A DNA stretch of 64,000 nucleotides. Origin: Comamonas sp. GTDB lineage: Bacteria; Pseudomonadota; Gammaproteobacteria; Burkholderiales; Burkholderiaceae_C. Shown piece by piece: positions 56,412 through 64,000 of this stretch. The notes beneath the pieces are model-generated. The model was not told the DNA's origin, did not search any database, and saw only the letters and a list, made by a program, of their open reading frames with translations. The DNA lies in contig JADMKK010000057.1 of the NCBI GenBank assembly GCA_015478895.1, positions 163,973 through 227,972 of the forward strand, read 5' to 3'. Position numbers and translations under genes: made by a program. Every line of letters begins with the position of its first letter. Positions within the stretch are counted from its first letter, which is position 1.

Positions 56412-56542
56412 GGCTGGGCTCGCCTGCCCCCTCCGCACAAGCCCACGCTATGGGGGCCAACACGGCATAAGGCTGCTGGGCGCCAAGCATTCATGCAGCA
56501 GTGGCAAGATGGCACTTTCGCCCCACTAGAAACGAGCAAGCC

Positions 56543-57046
56543 ATGCCGAGTTTTTACGATTTCTCTGCCCCTGATATTGCAGGCATTCCGCAGGCCATGT
56601 CGCAATTCGCAGGCAAGGTGGTGCTGGTGGTCAACACCGCCAGCGCCTGCGGCTTTACGCCGCAATTGTCCGGCTTGCAGCAATTGCATGAGCGCTATGC
56701 AGCGCAGGGTTTGGCGGTTTTGGGTTTTCCCTGCAACCAGTTTGGGCAGCAAGACAAGGGCAGCAACACAGAAATTGGCAGCTTCTGCCAGCGCAATTAC
56801 GGCGTAGCTTTTCCGATGATGGCCAAGGTAGAGGTCAACGGCAGCCAAGCGCACCCGCTTTTTGCCTGGCTCAAAGCGCAAGCGCCGGGGCTGCTGGGCA
56901 CCCAAATGGTCAAGTGGAACTTCACCAAGTTCCTGATCGCGCGCGACGGGCAGGTCATCCAGCGCTATGCGCCCAATACCGCACCGGCCAGCATCGCCTC
57001 CGACATTGAAGCGGCCCTCGCACAACCCCCACACACCGGGGCGTAA
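56543..57046 (+). CDS. Glutathione peroxidase family protein
   Basis: Thiol peroxidase of 167 residues that reduces hydroperoxides; bacterial members often use thioredoxin rather than glutathione. Peroxidatic C36 lies in [11 protein letters not shown], with the family [10 protein letters not shown] (catalytic Gln, second Cys) and [10 protein letters not shown] (catalytic Trp). The start at 56543 gives the usual length; no strong Shine-Dalgarno is visible. Confidence 0.94.
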   Translation: MPSFYDFSAPDIAGIPQAMSQFAGKVVLVVNTASACGFTPQLSGLQQLHERYAAQGLAVLGFPCNQFGQQDKGSNTEIGSFCQRNYGVAFPMMAKVEVNGSQAHPLFAWLKAQAPGLLGTQMVKWNFTKFLIARDGQVIQRYAPNTAPASIASDIEAALAQPPHTGA

Positions 57047-57070
57047 AAAAGGGGCCAAGAGGCCCCCTTT
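57045..57070. terminator. Bidirectional terminator between gpx-like gene and proQ
   Basis: AAAAAAGGGGCC-aaga-GGCCCCCTTT, with A and T runs on both sides. It starts in the peroxidase stop codon and faces the convergent proQ gene. Confidence 0.85.
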
Positions 57071-57094
57071 CTCTGAAAAAGCCTTAAAAAGGCC

Positions 57095-57859
57095 TTAGCT
57101 GCTTGGCAGCGCTCCATCTTGCGGAGCTTCGCGCGCGGTCTGTAATTGTTTGGCGCGGTGGAGCTGGCGCAGCACGGCATGCGAATTCATGCCGTACATG
57201 TCGGCAAACGCCTCCACGGTCTCCGCACCGCTGGCCGTGTAAGCGCGTTGCACGGCCTCGGCCTTGGCATCTTGCTCGGCCACTTCGGCCAAGGCGGAAT
57301 CCAGCAAGGCTTGCGTAGCTTCATCGCGCACCTGCACCACTTGCAAATAGGCTTCGCGGCTCAGGCCGGAGTTCACAAAAGCGAGGCCCATGCGACGGCG
57401 CAGCTTGACTTGCAGGTCTTCACCATCGCGGGGTTTTTTGCGCTTGAACACTTCCACCAGGGCATGGAAGACGTGTTCAGGAGCCATCGCCTCGACCGGG
57501 TTGCCGTCCAGGTCATGGCGCTCTGCGCCGGAGGCCACCGCATTCAGATAGCGGGTGGAGCGGGTATGAATCGCCATGGCCACCTTCAAGCCTGCTTTGT
57601 CGATGGCTTCGCCATGCAATGCCAGCAGGTCTTGATAAATACCGCGCTTGAGCGGCAGGAAAGTGGCACCAAACAACACAGGGTGCAGCTGCGCCAGCTG
57701 CTCCAGCACGGGATGCACTTCACGCACAGGGCGCGCCGCTGTCGGATTGGGCGCTGCCGAGCGACCACGGCTGGGAGTGCGGCGGTCAGCGCGGGCAGGC
57801 GCCTCCACTGGTGCGCTGGGCGCAGAGTTTTCAACGGGTGTGGACACGGGTTCGGTCAT
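57095..57859 (-). CDS. proQ: ProQ/FinO family RNA chaperone
   Basis: 254 residues. The N-terminal 45 residues are Pro/Ala/Arg-rich and disordered; residues about 48-155 form the ProQ/FINO domain (FGATFLPLKRGIYQDLL, IHTRSTRYLNAVASGAERHDLDG), which binds structured sRNAs and mRNA 3' ends. The C-terminal region is helical with no Tudor-like domain of E. coli ProQ visible. It could be a partner for sRNAs such as the one at 6268-6360 (inference). Confidence 0.88.
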   Translation of the reverse strand: MTEPVSTPVENSAPSAPVEAPARADRRTPSRGRSAAPNPTAARPVREVHPVLEQLAQLHPVLFGATFLPLKRGIYQDLLALHGEAIDKAGLKVAMAIHTRSTRYLNAVASGAERHDLDGNPVEAMAPEHVFHALVEVFKRKKPRDGEDLQVKLRRRMGLAFVNSGLSREAYLQVVQVRDEATQALLDSALAEVAEQDAKAEAVQRAYTASGAETVEAFADMYGMNSHAVLRQLHRAKQLQTAREAPQDGALPSS

Positions 57860-57951
57860 GGGCTTGGGGCCAGTGCAGGGAAAATCAAACCCGCGATGAT
57901 GCCAGCAATGCGGCGCAGATGCGAATCCATCTGACTTTGGCCGCTTTCGCC

Positions 57952-59196
57952 TTAGTTCTGTAAGGCCTCATCGAGCACCTCCACCCAGTGACGGACAGGC
58001 ACCGTGGTGCCACTTTGTAAATGCGTGATACAGCCAATATTGGCCGACAAAATGGCGGCAGGCTGCTCCAGTGCTTCGCCCAGCGCTTGCAATTTGCGAT
58101 CACGCAGCGTCTTGGACAACCGTGGCTGCAGCACCGAGTAGGTGCCCGCCGAGCCGCAGCACAGGTGCGACTCTGTGCGCGCTGTCATCAGTTGAAAACC
58201 CAGCTTGCCTAAATTGGCCTCCACCACCCCTTTGAGCTTTTGCGCATGCTGCAGTGTGCACGGCGGGTGGTAGGCCATGGGCTGCTGGGGCACTTTGGCA
58301 ATCGCTGCCAGCTTGTCTGCCAACTCGGGCAACAGCGATGGCAGCAGTTCACTCAGATCGCGGGTCAATGCGCTGATGCGCGCAGCCTTCTCGGCGTAGG
58401 CAGGCTCGTGCCGCAGCACATAGCCCCAGTCTTTGAGCATGGCTCCGCAACCCGAGGCATTGCTCACAATAGCTTCAATCTCGCCGGCCTCCACCGCAGG
58501 CCACCATGCATCAATGTTGGCGCGCATCTGCGCTTTGCCGCCGTCGTGGTCGTTGAGGTGGTACTTGACCGCACCGCAGCACTGGCTTTGCTGCACCACC
58601 ACGCTCTGGATGCCCACAGCGTCCAGCACGCGCGCTGTGGCGTAGTTGATATTGGGCAGCATGGACGGCTGCACGCAGCCCATGTGCAGCAACACCTTGC
58701 GCGCATGCTCGCGGCTGGGCCATGCGCCGTACTGGGTTTTAGGCGGCACTTTGGCCTGGATGCTGGCGGGCAGCAGGCTGCGCACGCTTTGGCCCAACTT
58801 CATGGCCGGCGCAAACAGCGGCGACGTAACGCCTTCTTTCAATGCCCAACGCTGCAGGCGCTCGCTCATGGGGCGCTGCACTTGGTCGTCCACCACTTTG
58901 CGACCGATGTCTACGAGGTGGCCGTATTGCACGCCACTGGGACAGGTGGTTTCGCAGTTGCGACAGGTCAGGCAACGGTCCAGGTGCAGCTGCGTGGCCC
59001 GCGTGGGCGTGTGCCCTTCCAGCACCTGTTTGATGAGGTAAATACGGCCCCGCGGGCCGTCGAGCTCATCGCCCAGCAATTGGTAGGTGGGGCAGGTGGC
59101 CGTGCAAAAGCCGCAGTGCACGCATTTGCGCAAAATAGCTTCGGCTTCTTGCCCGTCAGGGGTGCCGAGGTACTCGGGGGCCAAATTGGTTTGCAT
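57952..59196 (-). CDS. glcF: Glycolate oxidase iron-sulfur subunit GlcF
   Basis: 414 residues. Two [4Fe-4S] motifs, CVHCGFCTATCP (25-36) and CLTCRNCETTCP, lie near the N-terminus, followed by two CCG domains (QCCGAVKYHL and CCGSAGTYS) typical of respiratory-chain-linked oxidoreductases. It forms a complex with GlcE and GlcD that passes electrons from glycolate (or another 2-hydroxy acid) to quinone. The start is 59196; glcE ends 12 bases before it. glcD is not in the window. Confidence 0.93.
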   Translation of the reverse strand: MQTNLAPEYLGTPDGQEAEAILRKCVHCGFCTATCPTYQLLGDELDGPRGRIYLIKQVLEGHTPTRATQLHLDRCLTCRNCETTCPSGVQYGHLVDIGRKVVDDQVQRPMSERLQRWALKEGVTSPLFAPAMKLGQSVRSLLPASIQAKVPPKTQYGAWPSREHARKVLLHMGCVQPSMLPNINYATARVLDAVGIQSVVVQQSQCCGAVKYHLNDHDGGKAQMRANIDAWWPAVEAGEIEAIVSNASGCGAMLKDWGYVLRHEPAYAEKAARISALTRDLSELLPSLLPELADKLAAIAKVPQQPMAYHPPCTLQHAQKLKGVVEANLGKLGFQLMTARTESHLCCGSAGTYSVLQPRLSKTLRDRKLQALGEALEQPAAILSANIGCITHLQSGTTVPVRHWVEVLDEALQN

Positions 59197-59208
59197 GGTG
59201 CTTCTCGC

Positions 59209-60324
59209 TTAAAACAAGGCGCAGGTGCGGCCGGGGTTAAAGATGCCGGCCGGATCAAATGCCTGCTTGAGCTGAAGGTGCACGCGCTGCATGGCGGCAA
59301 GTTTTTGGTCAAATAGGGCTTGAGCCGTTATTGCATCAGGGCTTTCAGCTCTGAATAGTGAAGCGCTTCCACCCACTGCCTGGGCAGCGGCTTGCAAGGC
59401 CTCACCCTTGCTGCGCGGTGCATAGACCCAGCGCTGCGCGCCATGCCATTCCACCAGAGCATCCGCAGCCAGCGACAGCTGCGGTGCCGTCTGCGGCAGC
59501 GACAGGCGCCACAAACAATCTCCCGCAGCGCGGGCGGTAAACCACGGCAATGTCTGTTCGCGGCAAGCTACCCAATCCATAGCTGCCTGCCCTTGCTCTA
59601 CAAGGGTTCCACCCATTTTTTGGCAGGCAGCTTCGACGGCAGCCACAGCCCCGCGCAGGCGCACGTACAGCGTGCCAACGCCAGCGCCTGGCACCCAGCA
59701 ACTGGCATTCAAGGGCAGGGGCTGCCCCCCCCACTGATTCAGACGCTGCAAAGCGTCGGCTTGGGACATGTCCTCAAAGCGCAACGTAGCTTCACCGGGC
59801 ACCACGGGCAGCACCTTGAGGCTGACCTCGGTAATCAGGCCCAGCGTGCCCCAGCTGCCAGCCATCAGGCGCGAGACGTCATACCCCGCCACGTTTTTCA
59901 TCACCGTGCCGCCGAAGCGCAGCAGTTCTGCCTTGCCATTGATGATCTCAATACCCAGCACAAAGTCACGCACTGCGCCCACGCTGGCGCGGCTGGGGCC
60001 ATTCCAGCCTGCAGCAACCATGCCGCCGACAGTAGCGACATCGCCGTCACGCGTGGCAAAGTGCGGGGGCTCAAACGCCAGACACTGACCTTGCTCTGCC
60101 AAGACCGCTTCTAGTTCCACCAAGGGAGTGCCAGCGCGCACGGTCACCACCAGCTCACTGGGCTCGTAGCTGACGATGCCGCTCAAGCTGCGGGTGTCCA
60201 AAATTTCGCCTTGCAATTGCAAGGCATGGAAGTCTTTGCTGCCGCCTCCGCAAATGCGCAAGGCGGTCTGGTGGGCAACGGCGTCGCTGACGCGCGCATG
60301 AATCTGATGAAGGGCGGCATGCAT
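59209..60324 (-). CDS. glcE: Glycolate oxidase FAD-binding subunit GlcE
   Basis: 371 residues with an FAD-binding PCMH fold: GGGSKDF near the N-terminus, VGGMVAAGWNGPSRASVGAVRDFVLG, GYDVSRLMAGSWGTLGLITEVSLK, and a C-terminal FDPAGIFNPGRT. The start at 60324 gives the expected GlcE length; an upstream extension is unsupported. The segment for roughly residues 230-250 is encoded by a short palindromic repeat (59577-59632). Followed by glcF at 12 bases. Confidence 0.93.
   Translation of the reverse strand: MHAALHQIHARVSDAVAHQTALRICGGGSKDFHALQLQGEILDTRSLSGIVSYEPSELVVTVRAGTPLVELEAVLAEQGQCLAFEPPHFATRDGDVATVGGMVAAGWNGPSRASVGAVRDFVLGIEIINGKAELLRFGGTVMKNVAGYDVSRLMAGSWGTLGLITEVSLKVLPVVPGEATLRFEDMSQADALQRLNQWGGQPLPLNASCWVPGAGVGTLYVRLRGAVAAVEAACQKMGGTLVEQGQAAMDWVACREQTLPWFTARAAGDCLWRLSLPQTAPQLSLAADALVEWHGAQRWVYAPRSKGEALQAAAQAVGGSASLFRAESPDAITAQALFDQKLAAMQRVHLQLKQAFDPAGIFNPGRTCALF
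59577..59632. repeat. Short palindromic repeat inside the glcE coding sequence, copy g
   Basis: A perfect 11-bp inverted pair AGCTGCCTGCC (59581-59591) / GGCAGGCAGCT (59622-59632), with an inner CCCTTG-ctcta-CAAGGG, inside the glcE reading frame. The sequence and layout match the intergenic short family, but it is read in frame as EAACQKMGGTLVEQGQAA. Confidence 0.7.
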
Positions 60325-60418
60325 AGCGCTAAATCGTAACGATACTGCCGCTTTGTGCCTGCCTTTGCCACATGAATTTTTTGAATGCTCCGCGTGAATC
60401 ACGCTGGCAGGCTGCCAT

Positions 60419-60444
60419 AAAAAACCGCCCTCGAAGGGGCGGTT
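60419..60444 (-). terminator. Rho-independent terminator after amtB
   Basis: On the minus strand AACCGCCC-loop-GGGCGGTT followed by six U, 40 bases after the amtB stop. Confidence 0.85.
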
Positions 60445-60483
60445 GGTCAAGCGGACAGGCACAGGCTTGTGCCTGATCCGTGC

Positions 60484-61827
60484 TTAGCGGTTATAGGCAG
60501 ACTCACCGTGCGAGGTGATATCCAGACCTTCGCGCTCCGCATCTTCAGACACTCGCAGACCCACCAGGATATCTGCGACCTTGAAGCAGATGAACGAAAC
60601 CACACCGCACCACACGATGGTGACGATCACGCTCTTGAACTGCACCCAGACTTGGGCTGCCATGTTGTAGCCCTCAGGCTCCACACCACCCAGGCCTGCT
60701 GCGCAGAACACGCCTGTCAGGATCGCACCCAAGATGCCGCCGATACCGTGTACGCCGAACACGTCGCATACATCGTCCACTTTCAGCATGCGCTTCAGAC
60801 CGGACACGCCCCACAGGCACAGAGGGCCCGCGATCAAACCCATCACGATAGAACCCATAGGACCGACAAAACCAGCTGCAGGCGTGATGGTCACCAGACC
60901 CGCCACCGCACCAGAGGCTGCGCCCAGCATGGAAGCCTTGCCCTTGTGCAAGCCTTCTGCCACGATCCAGGCCACAGCCGCAGCGCCAGTTGCCAAGATG
61001 GTGTTGATGAAAGCCAAACCAGCCGTACCATTGGCCGCACCGGCCGAACCGGCGTTGAAACCAAACCAGCCCACCCACAGCAGGGATGCGCCCACCATGG
61101 TCAGCGTCAGGCTGTGCGGAGGCAGGGCTTCTTTACCAAAGCCAATGCGCTTGCCCACCATGTAGGCACCCACCAGGCCAGCCACCGCAGCGTTGATGTG
61201 CACCACCGTGCCGCCCGCAAAATCCAGCGCGCCGTCTTCGGCCAGCAAACCACCGCCCCACACCATGTGTGCCATGGGGATGTAGCTGAAGGTGAACCAC
61301 AGCACCGAGAAAATCATCACAGCAGAGAACTTGATGCGCTCAGCAAAAGCGCCCACGATCAGTGCCGTAGTGATGGCCGCGAAGGTGGACTGGAAGGCCA
61401 CAAACACGTACTCAGGAATTGTGCTCAGCGAAGCCGACAAAGTGTCGGGCGTGATGCCGCTCAAGAACAGCTTGCTGAAGTTGCCATAGAACTTGCCTTC
61501 GCCACCGAACGTCAGCGAGAAGCCGTAGATGGCCCACAGCACGGTGATCAGCGAAAACACCACAAACACCTGTGCCAGCACGGACAGCATGTTCTTGGAG
61601 CGCACCAGGCCACCGTAGAACAGGGCCAGGCCAGGGATGGTCATCAAGATCACCAGCATGGTGGAAGTCAACATCCACGCGGTATCGCCGCTGTCAAGTG
61701 CAGGTGCGGCTTGTGCCGCAGCTTCAACGACTGCAGCGGCTGCGGGTGCAGCCTCTTGCGCGAAAGCACTGGTTGCCGCGGCCATCAGGCCCAGACCCAG
61801 TGAAATTGCAGGGAGCGATTTTTTCAT
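60484..61827 (-). CDS. amtB: Ammonium transporter AmtB
   Basis: Trimeric inner-membrane ammonium channel, 447 residues. A signal-peptide-like N-terminus (1-23, ending AFA) precedes an Ala-rich linker and 11 membrane helices. The twin-histidine pore is present: one His in GGTVVHINAAVAGL and one in FGVHGIGGILGA; AFAERIKFSA and the conserved Phe gate region are intact. The start at 61827 is preferred over one six codons upstream. It is cotranscribed with glnK, whose product blocks it. Confidence 0.96.
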   Translation of the reverse strand: MKKSLPAISLGLGLMAAATSAFAQEAAPAAAAVVEAAAQAAPALDSGDTAWMLTSTMLVILMTIPGLALFYGGLVRSKNMLSVLAQVFVVFSLITVLWAIYGFSLTFGGEGKFYGNFSKLFLSGITPDTLSASLSTIPEYVFVAFQSTFAAITTALIVGAFAERIKFSAVMIFSVLWFTFSYIPMAHMVWGGGLLAEDGALDFAGGTVVHINAAVAGLVGAYMVGKRIGFGKEALPPHSLTLTMVGASLLWVGWFGFNAGSAGAANGTAGLAFINTILATGAAAVAWIVAEGLHKGKASMLGAASGAVAGLVTITPAAGFVGPMGSIVMGLIAGPLCLWGVSGLKRMLKVDDVCDVFGVHGIGGILGAILTGVFCAAGLGGVEPEGYNMAAQVWVQFKSVIVTIVWCGVVSFICFKVADILVGLRVSEDAEREGLDITSHGESAYNR

Positions 61828-61853
61828 GTCAGTCTCTTGCTTCAAGGGTTGCG

Positions 61854-62228
<375 letters not shown>

Positions 62229-62244
62229 TTATGACAAGCCCATT

Positions 62245-62262
62245 AAGCAGGGAGCGTGCCAA
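62245..62262 (-). promoter_or_regulatory. Sigma-54 promoter of glnK-amtB
   Basis: Minus strand TTGGCACGCTCCCTGCTT matches the sigma-54 consensus TTGGCACG-N4-TTGCW; the -24 GG and -12 GC are separated by exactly ten bases. The predicted transcription start is near 62235, about 43 bases before glnK. Confidence 0.85.
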
Positions 62263-62326
62263 CCAGAGGCCTTGTGAAGAGAAACAGACTCGTCCTACAG
62301 TAAGCCACCAGAAAACTGCGGCAGCA

Positions 62327-62341
62327 GCACCGTTTTGGTGC
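62327..62341. promoter_or_regulatory. NtrC-type enhancer site upstream of glnK
   Basis: GCACCGTTTTGGTGC, an almost perfect match to the NtrC site (GCACC-N5-GGTGC), about 98 bases upstream of the predicted sigma-54 start, a normal enhancer distance. Confidence 0.8.
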
Positions 62342-62398
62342 AACAAAAACCACCTGCCGCCACCACTTTTACGCACCGTTTTAGGGAGGATCAACACC

Positions 62399-63940
62399 AT
62401 GGCCTTGGCTTGCGTTCAAAGTCGCGCGCTCTTGGGCTTGCAAGCCCCACCCGTGACTGTGGAAGTCCACTTGGCCAATGGCCTGCCCAGCCTGACGCTG
62501 GTGGGTTTAGCGGATATTGAAGTCAAAGAAGCCCGAGAGCGCGTGCGTTGCGCCATCGCCAATAGCGGGCTGGAGTTTCCGACCAACAAACGCATCACAG
62601 TCAACTTGGCACCTGCGGATCTGCCCAAAGATTCAGGTCGTTTTGACCTGCCGATTGCATTGGGCATTCTGGCCGCCAGCGGGCAGATTGATGCCGCCAA
62701 ACTGGCGGGCTGGGAGTTCGCGGGCGAGTTGTCTTTATCGGGAGACTTGCGCCCCGTGCGCGGTGCCTTGGCGACCAGTTTGGCCTTGCAATTGGCGGGG
62801 GCCAACGTGCGTCTGGTACTGCCCAAAGACAGTGCCGCAGAAGCCGCCTGCGCGCTGCATACCGAGGTGTACGGTGCCACGCACCTGCTGGATGTTGTTG
62901 CGCAGTTGCTTCCAGGCACGCACACGGGCGATGTCTTGCCCAGTGAGGGCTGGCAGCGCATGCAGCCCATGCTCACTGCGCCCACCGCATATCCTTTGGA
63001 TTTGGCCGATGTCAAAGGCCAGGTGCAAGCCAAGCGCGCCCTGGAGATTGCTGCGGCAGGCAGCCACGGATTATTGTTGGTGGGGGCACCGGGCACCGGA
63101 AAATCCATGCTGGCCCAGCGTTTTGCGGGGTTGCTGCCGCCCATGACCGATCAAGAGGCCGTCGAAAGCGCGGCGATTGCCAGCCTGGGCAACCGCTTCC
63201 AGACGGCCCACTGGGGCCAGCGCCGCACCAGTAGCCCACATCACACCGCCAGCGCTGTGGCACTGGTGGGTGGAGGCTCGCCCCCCAAACCGGGCGAAAT
63301 TTCCTTTGCGCACCACGGCGTGCTTTTCCTTGATGAATTCCCTGAGTTCAGCCGCAATGCCCTGGAAGCTTTGCGCGAGCCCTTGGAGACCGGGCGCATC
63401 ACCATCTCACGCGCCGCGCACAGCACCGAGTTTCCCGCGCGCTTTCAGCTGATTGCCGCCATGAACCCCTGCCCCTGCGGCTTTTTTGGCAGCCCCTTGC
63501 ACAGCTGCCGCTGCTCGCCGGAGCAGGTGGCGCGGTACCAAGGCAAGCTCAGCGGCCCGCTGCTGGATCGCATTGACCTGCACATTGAGGTGGCAGCTCT
63601 GCCCGCTGATGAGTTGCTGCAAAGCGCCACCGGAGAGCCTACTGCCACCGTGCGCAGCCGCGTTGCAGCCGCCCGCGAACGTGCCATCGTGCGGCAAGGC
63701 TGCACCAACCAATTGCTGCAAGGCGAAGCGCTGGATGCACACCTGCAACTTGACGCCACGGCGCACGACCTGGTGCGCAAGGCCGCACAGCGCATGGGCT
63801 GGTCTGCCCGGGCCACCCACCGTGCATTGCGTGTGGCACGCACCATTGCCGATTTGGCGGGCAGCGACACGATTGCCAGCGCCCATGTGGCCGAAGCCAT
63901 GCAATACCGCCGCGCCTTGCTGCAAACAGCGGTGTCTTAG
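62399..63940 (+). CDS. comM: YifB/ComM family Mg-chelatase-like AAA+ ATPase
   Basis: 513 residues. An N-terminal Lon-protease-like domain (LPSLTLVGLADIEVKEARERV) is followed by the AAA+ domain with Walker A GAPGTGKS, Walker B VLFLDEFPEF and sensor regions, the four-Cys NPCPCGFFGSP..HSCRC segment and a C-terminal magnesium-chelatase-like domain. ComM promotes branch migration during natural transformation in other bacteria. AGGGAGGA precedes the ATG at 62399; it is divergent from glnK. Confidence 0.95.
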   Translation: MALACVQSRALLGLQAPPVTVEVHLANGLPSLTLVGLADIEVKEARERVRCAIANSGLEFPTNKRITVNLAPADLPKDSGRFDLPIALGILAASGQIDAAKLAGWEFAGELSLSGDLRPVRGALATSLALQLAGANVRLVLPKDSAAEAACALHTEVYGATHLLDVVAQLLPGTHTGDVLPSEGWQRMQPMLTAPTAYPLDLADVKGQVQAKRALEIAAAGSHGLLLVGAPGTGKSMLAQRFAGLLPPMTDQEAVESAAIASLGNRFQTAHWGQRRTSSPHHTASAVALVGGGSPPKPGEISFAHHGVLFLDEFPEFSRNALEALREPLETGRITISRAAHSTEFPARFQLIAAMNPCPCGFFGSPLHSCRCSPEQVARYQGKLSGPLLDRIDLHIEVAALPADELLQSATGEPTATVRSRVAAARERAIVRQGCTNQLLQGEALDAHLQLDATAHDLVRKAAQRMGWSARATHRALRVARTIADLAGSDTIASAHVAEAMQYRRALLQTAVS

Positions 63941-63949
63941 CTGCGCCTA

Positions 63950-64000
63950 GGGTGTGTTCACGTTAATAGTTGACTACGTATGCAGGCGCTGACAATCCAG
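63950..64000. mobile_element. Possible left end of an insertion sequence (cut by window end)
   Basis: CTAG followed by GGGTGTGTTCACGTTAATAG directly after the comM gene resembles terminal inverted repeats of IS elements in this family of bacteria, with CTAG as a plausible target. Only about 50 bases are visible, so this is a weak call. Confidence 0.25.

Noticed and set aside
60469..61803. A 444-codon plus-strand open frame across amtB
   Set aside because: Antisense shadow, very rich in His, Gln and Arg; amtB on the other strand is intact and diagnostic.
62333..62352. A second sigma-54-like match (TGG..TTGCA) near the NtrC site
   Set aside because: The spacing between GG and GC is 8 (or 11) bases, not 10; the match at 62245-62262 has the exact spacing and suits the glnK start.

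Overview
The window looks like a chromosome segment of a betaproteobacterium in the order Burkholderiales, most likely family Comamonadaceae. Evidence: high GC with strong third-position GC, the str operon (rpsL-rpsG-fusA), hemJ/hemB with an anti-hemB-type RNA between them, gatCAB beside mreBCD-mrdA, and the glnK-amtB pair. I did not assign a genus. I see no rRNA, tRNA, CRISPR array or complete mobile element. Almost all the sequence is ordinary core chromosome.

Layout. 1-2334: str operon on the minus strand, with fusA cut by the window edge. 2395-6237: a minus-strand run of a penicillin-binding carboxypeptidase, an alpha/beta hydrolase, a thioredoxin-like ferredoxin, a VanZ-like protein and hemJ. 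6268-7489: anti-hemB-type sRNA and hemB. 7588-11887: CorA-like transporter, dienelactone hydrolase, MarC protein, bacteriohemerythrin behind an FNR-like box, a Cys-repeat periplasmic protein and CsbD. 12071-15671: MCE/Mla-like lipid ABC transporter. 15935-22538: GMC oxidoreductase, TauE-like exporter, polar amino-acid ABC transporter and a DMT exporter. 22523-27414: mrdA-mreD-mreC-mreB cell-shape cluster. 27636-31010: gatCAB. 31175-33738: an accessory pocket with a PD-(D/E)XK-like protein, about 1 kb of non-coding inverted repeats and a PutAbiC-like membrane protein. 33831-35799: pdxY, a membrane protein and a GNAT acetyltransferase. 35858-43149: envelope and signalling genes (M48 lipoprotein, SH3-like protein, CHASE2 protein, a chemoreceptor broken by one stop codon, a GGDEF protein). 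43413-47512: aldehyde dehydrogenase, pyrE and xth. 47509-50725: a small LPS-type glycosylation operon. 50837-55442: radA, alr and lplT. 55515-60324: DMT exporter, glutathione peroxidase, proQ and glcFE. 60484-62192: amtB-glnK behind a textbook sigma-54/NtrC promoter. 62399-63940: comM.

The parts most worth a second look are the anti-hemB-type sRNA, one of whose loops repeats the anti-Shine-Dalgarno tail of 16S rRNA; the accessory pocket between gatB and pdxY, whose two inverted repeat copies keep a hairpin by compensatory change; two families of dispersed palindromic repeats, with one member inside the glcE coding sequence; and the chemoreceptor with an in-frame TAA plus a lost C-terminal tether tryptophan. 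No wholly new multi-gene system is proven here. The accessory pocket is the best candidate.
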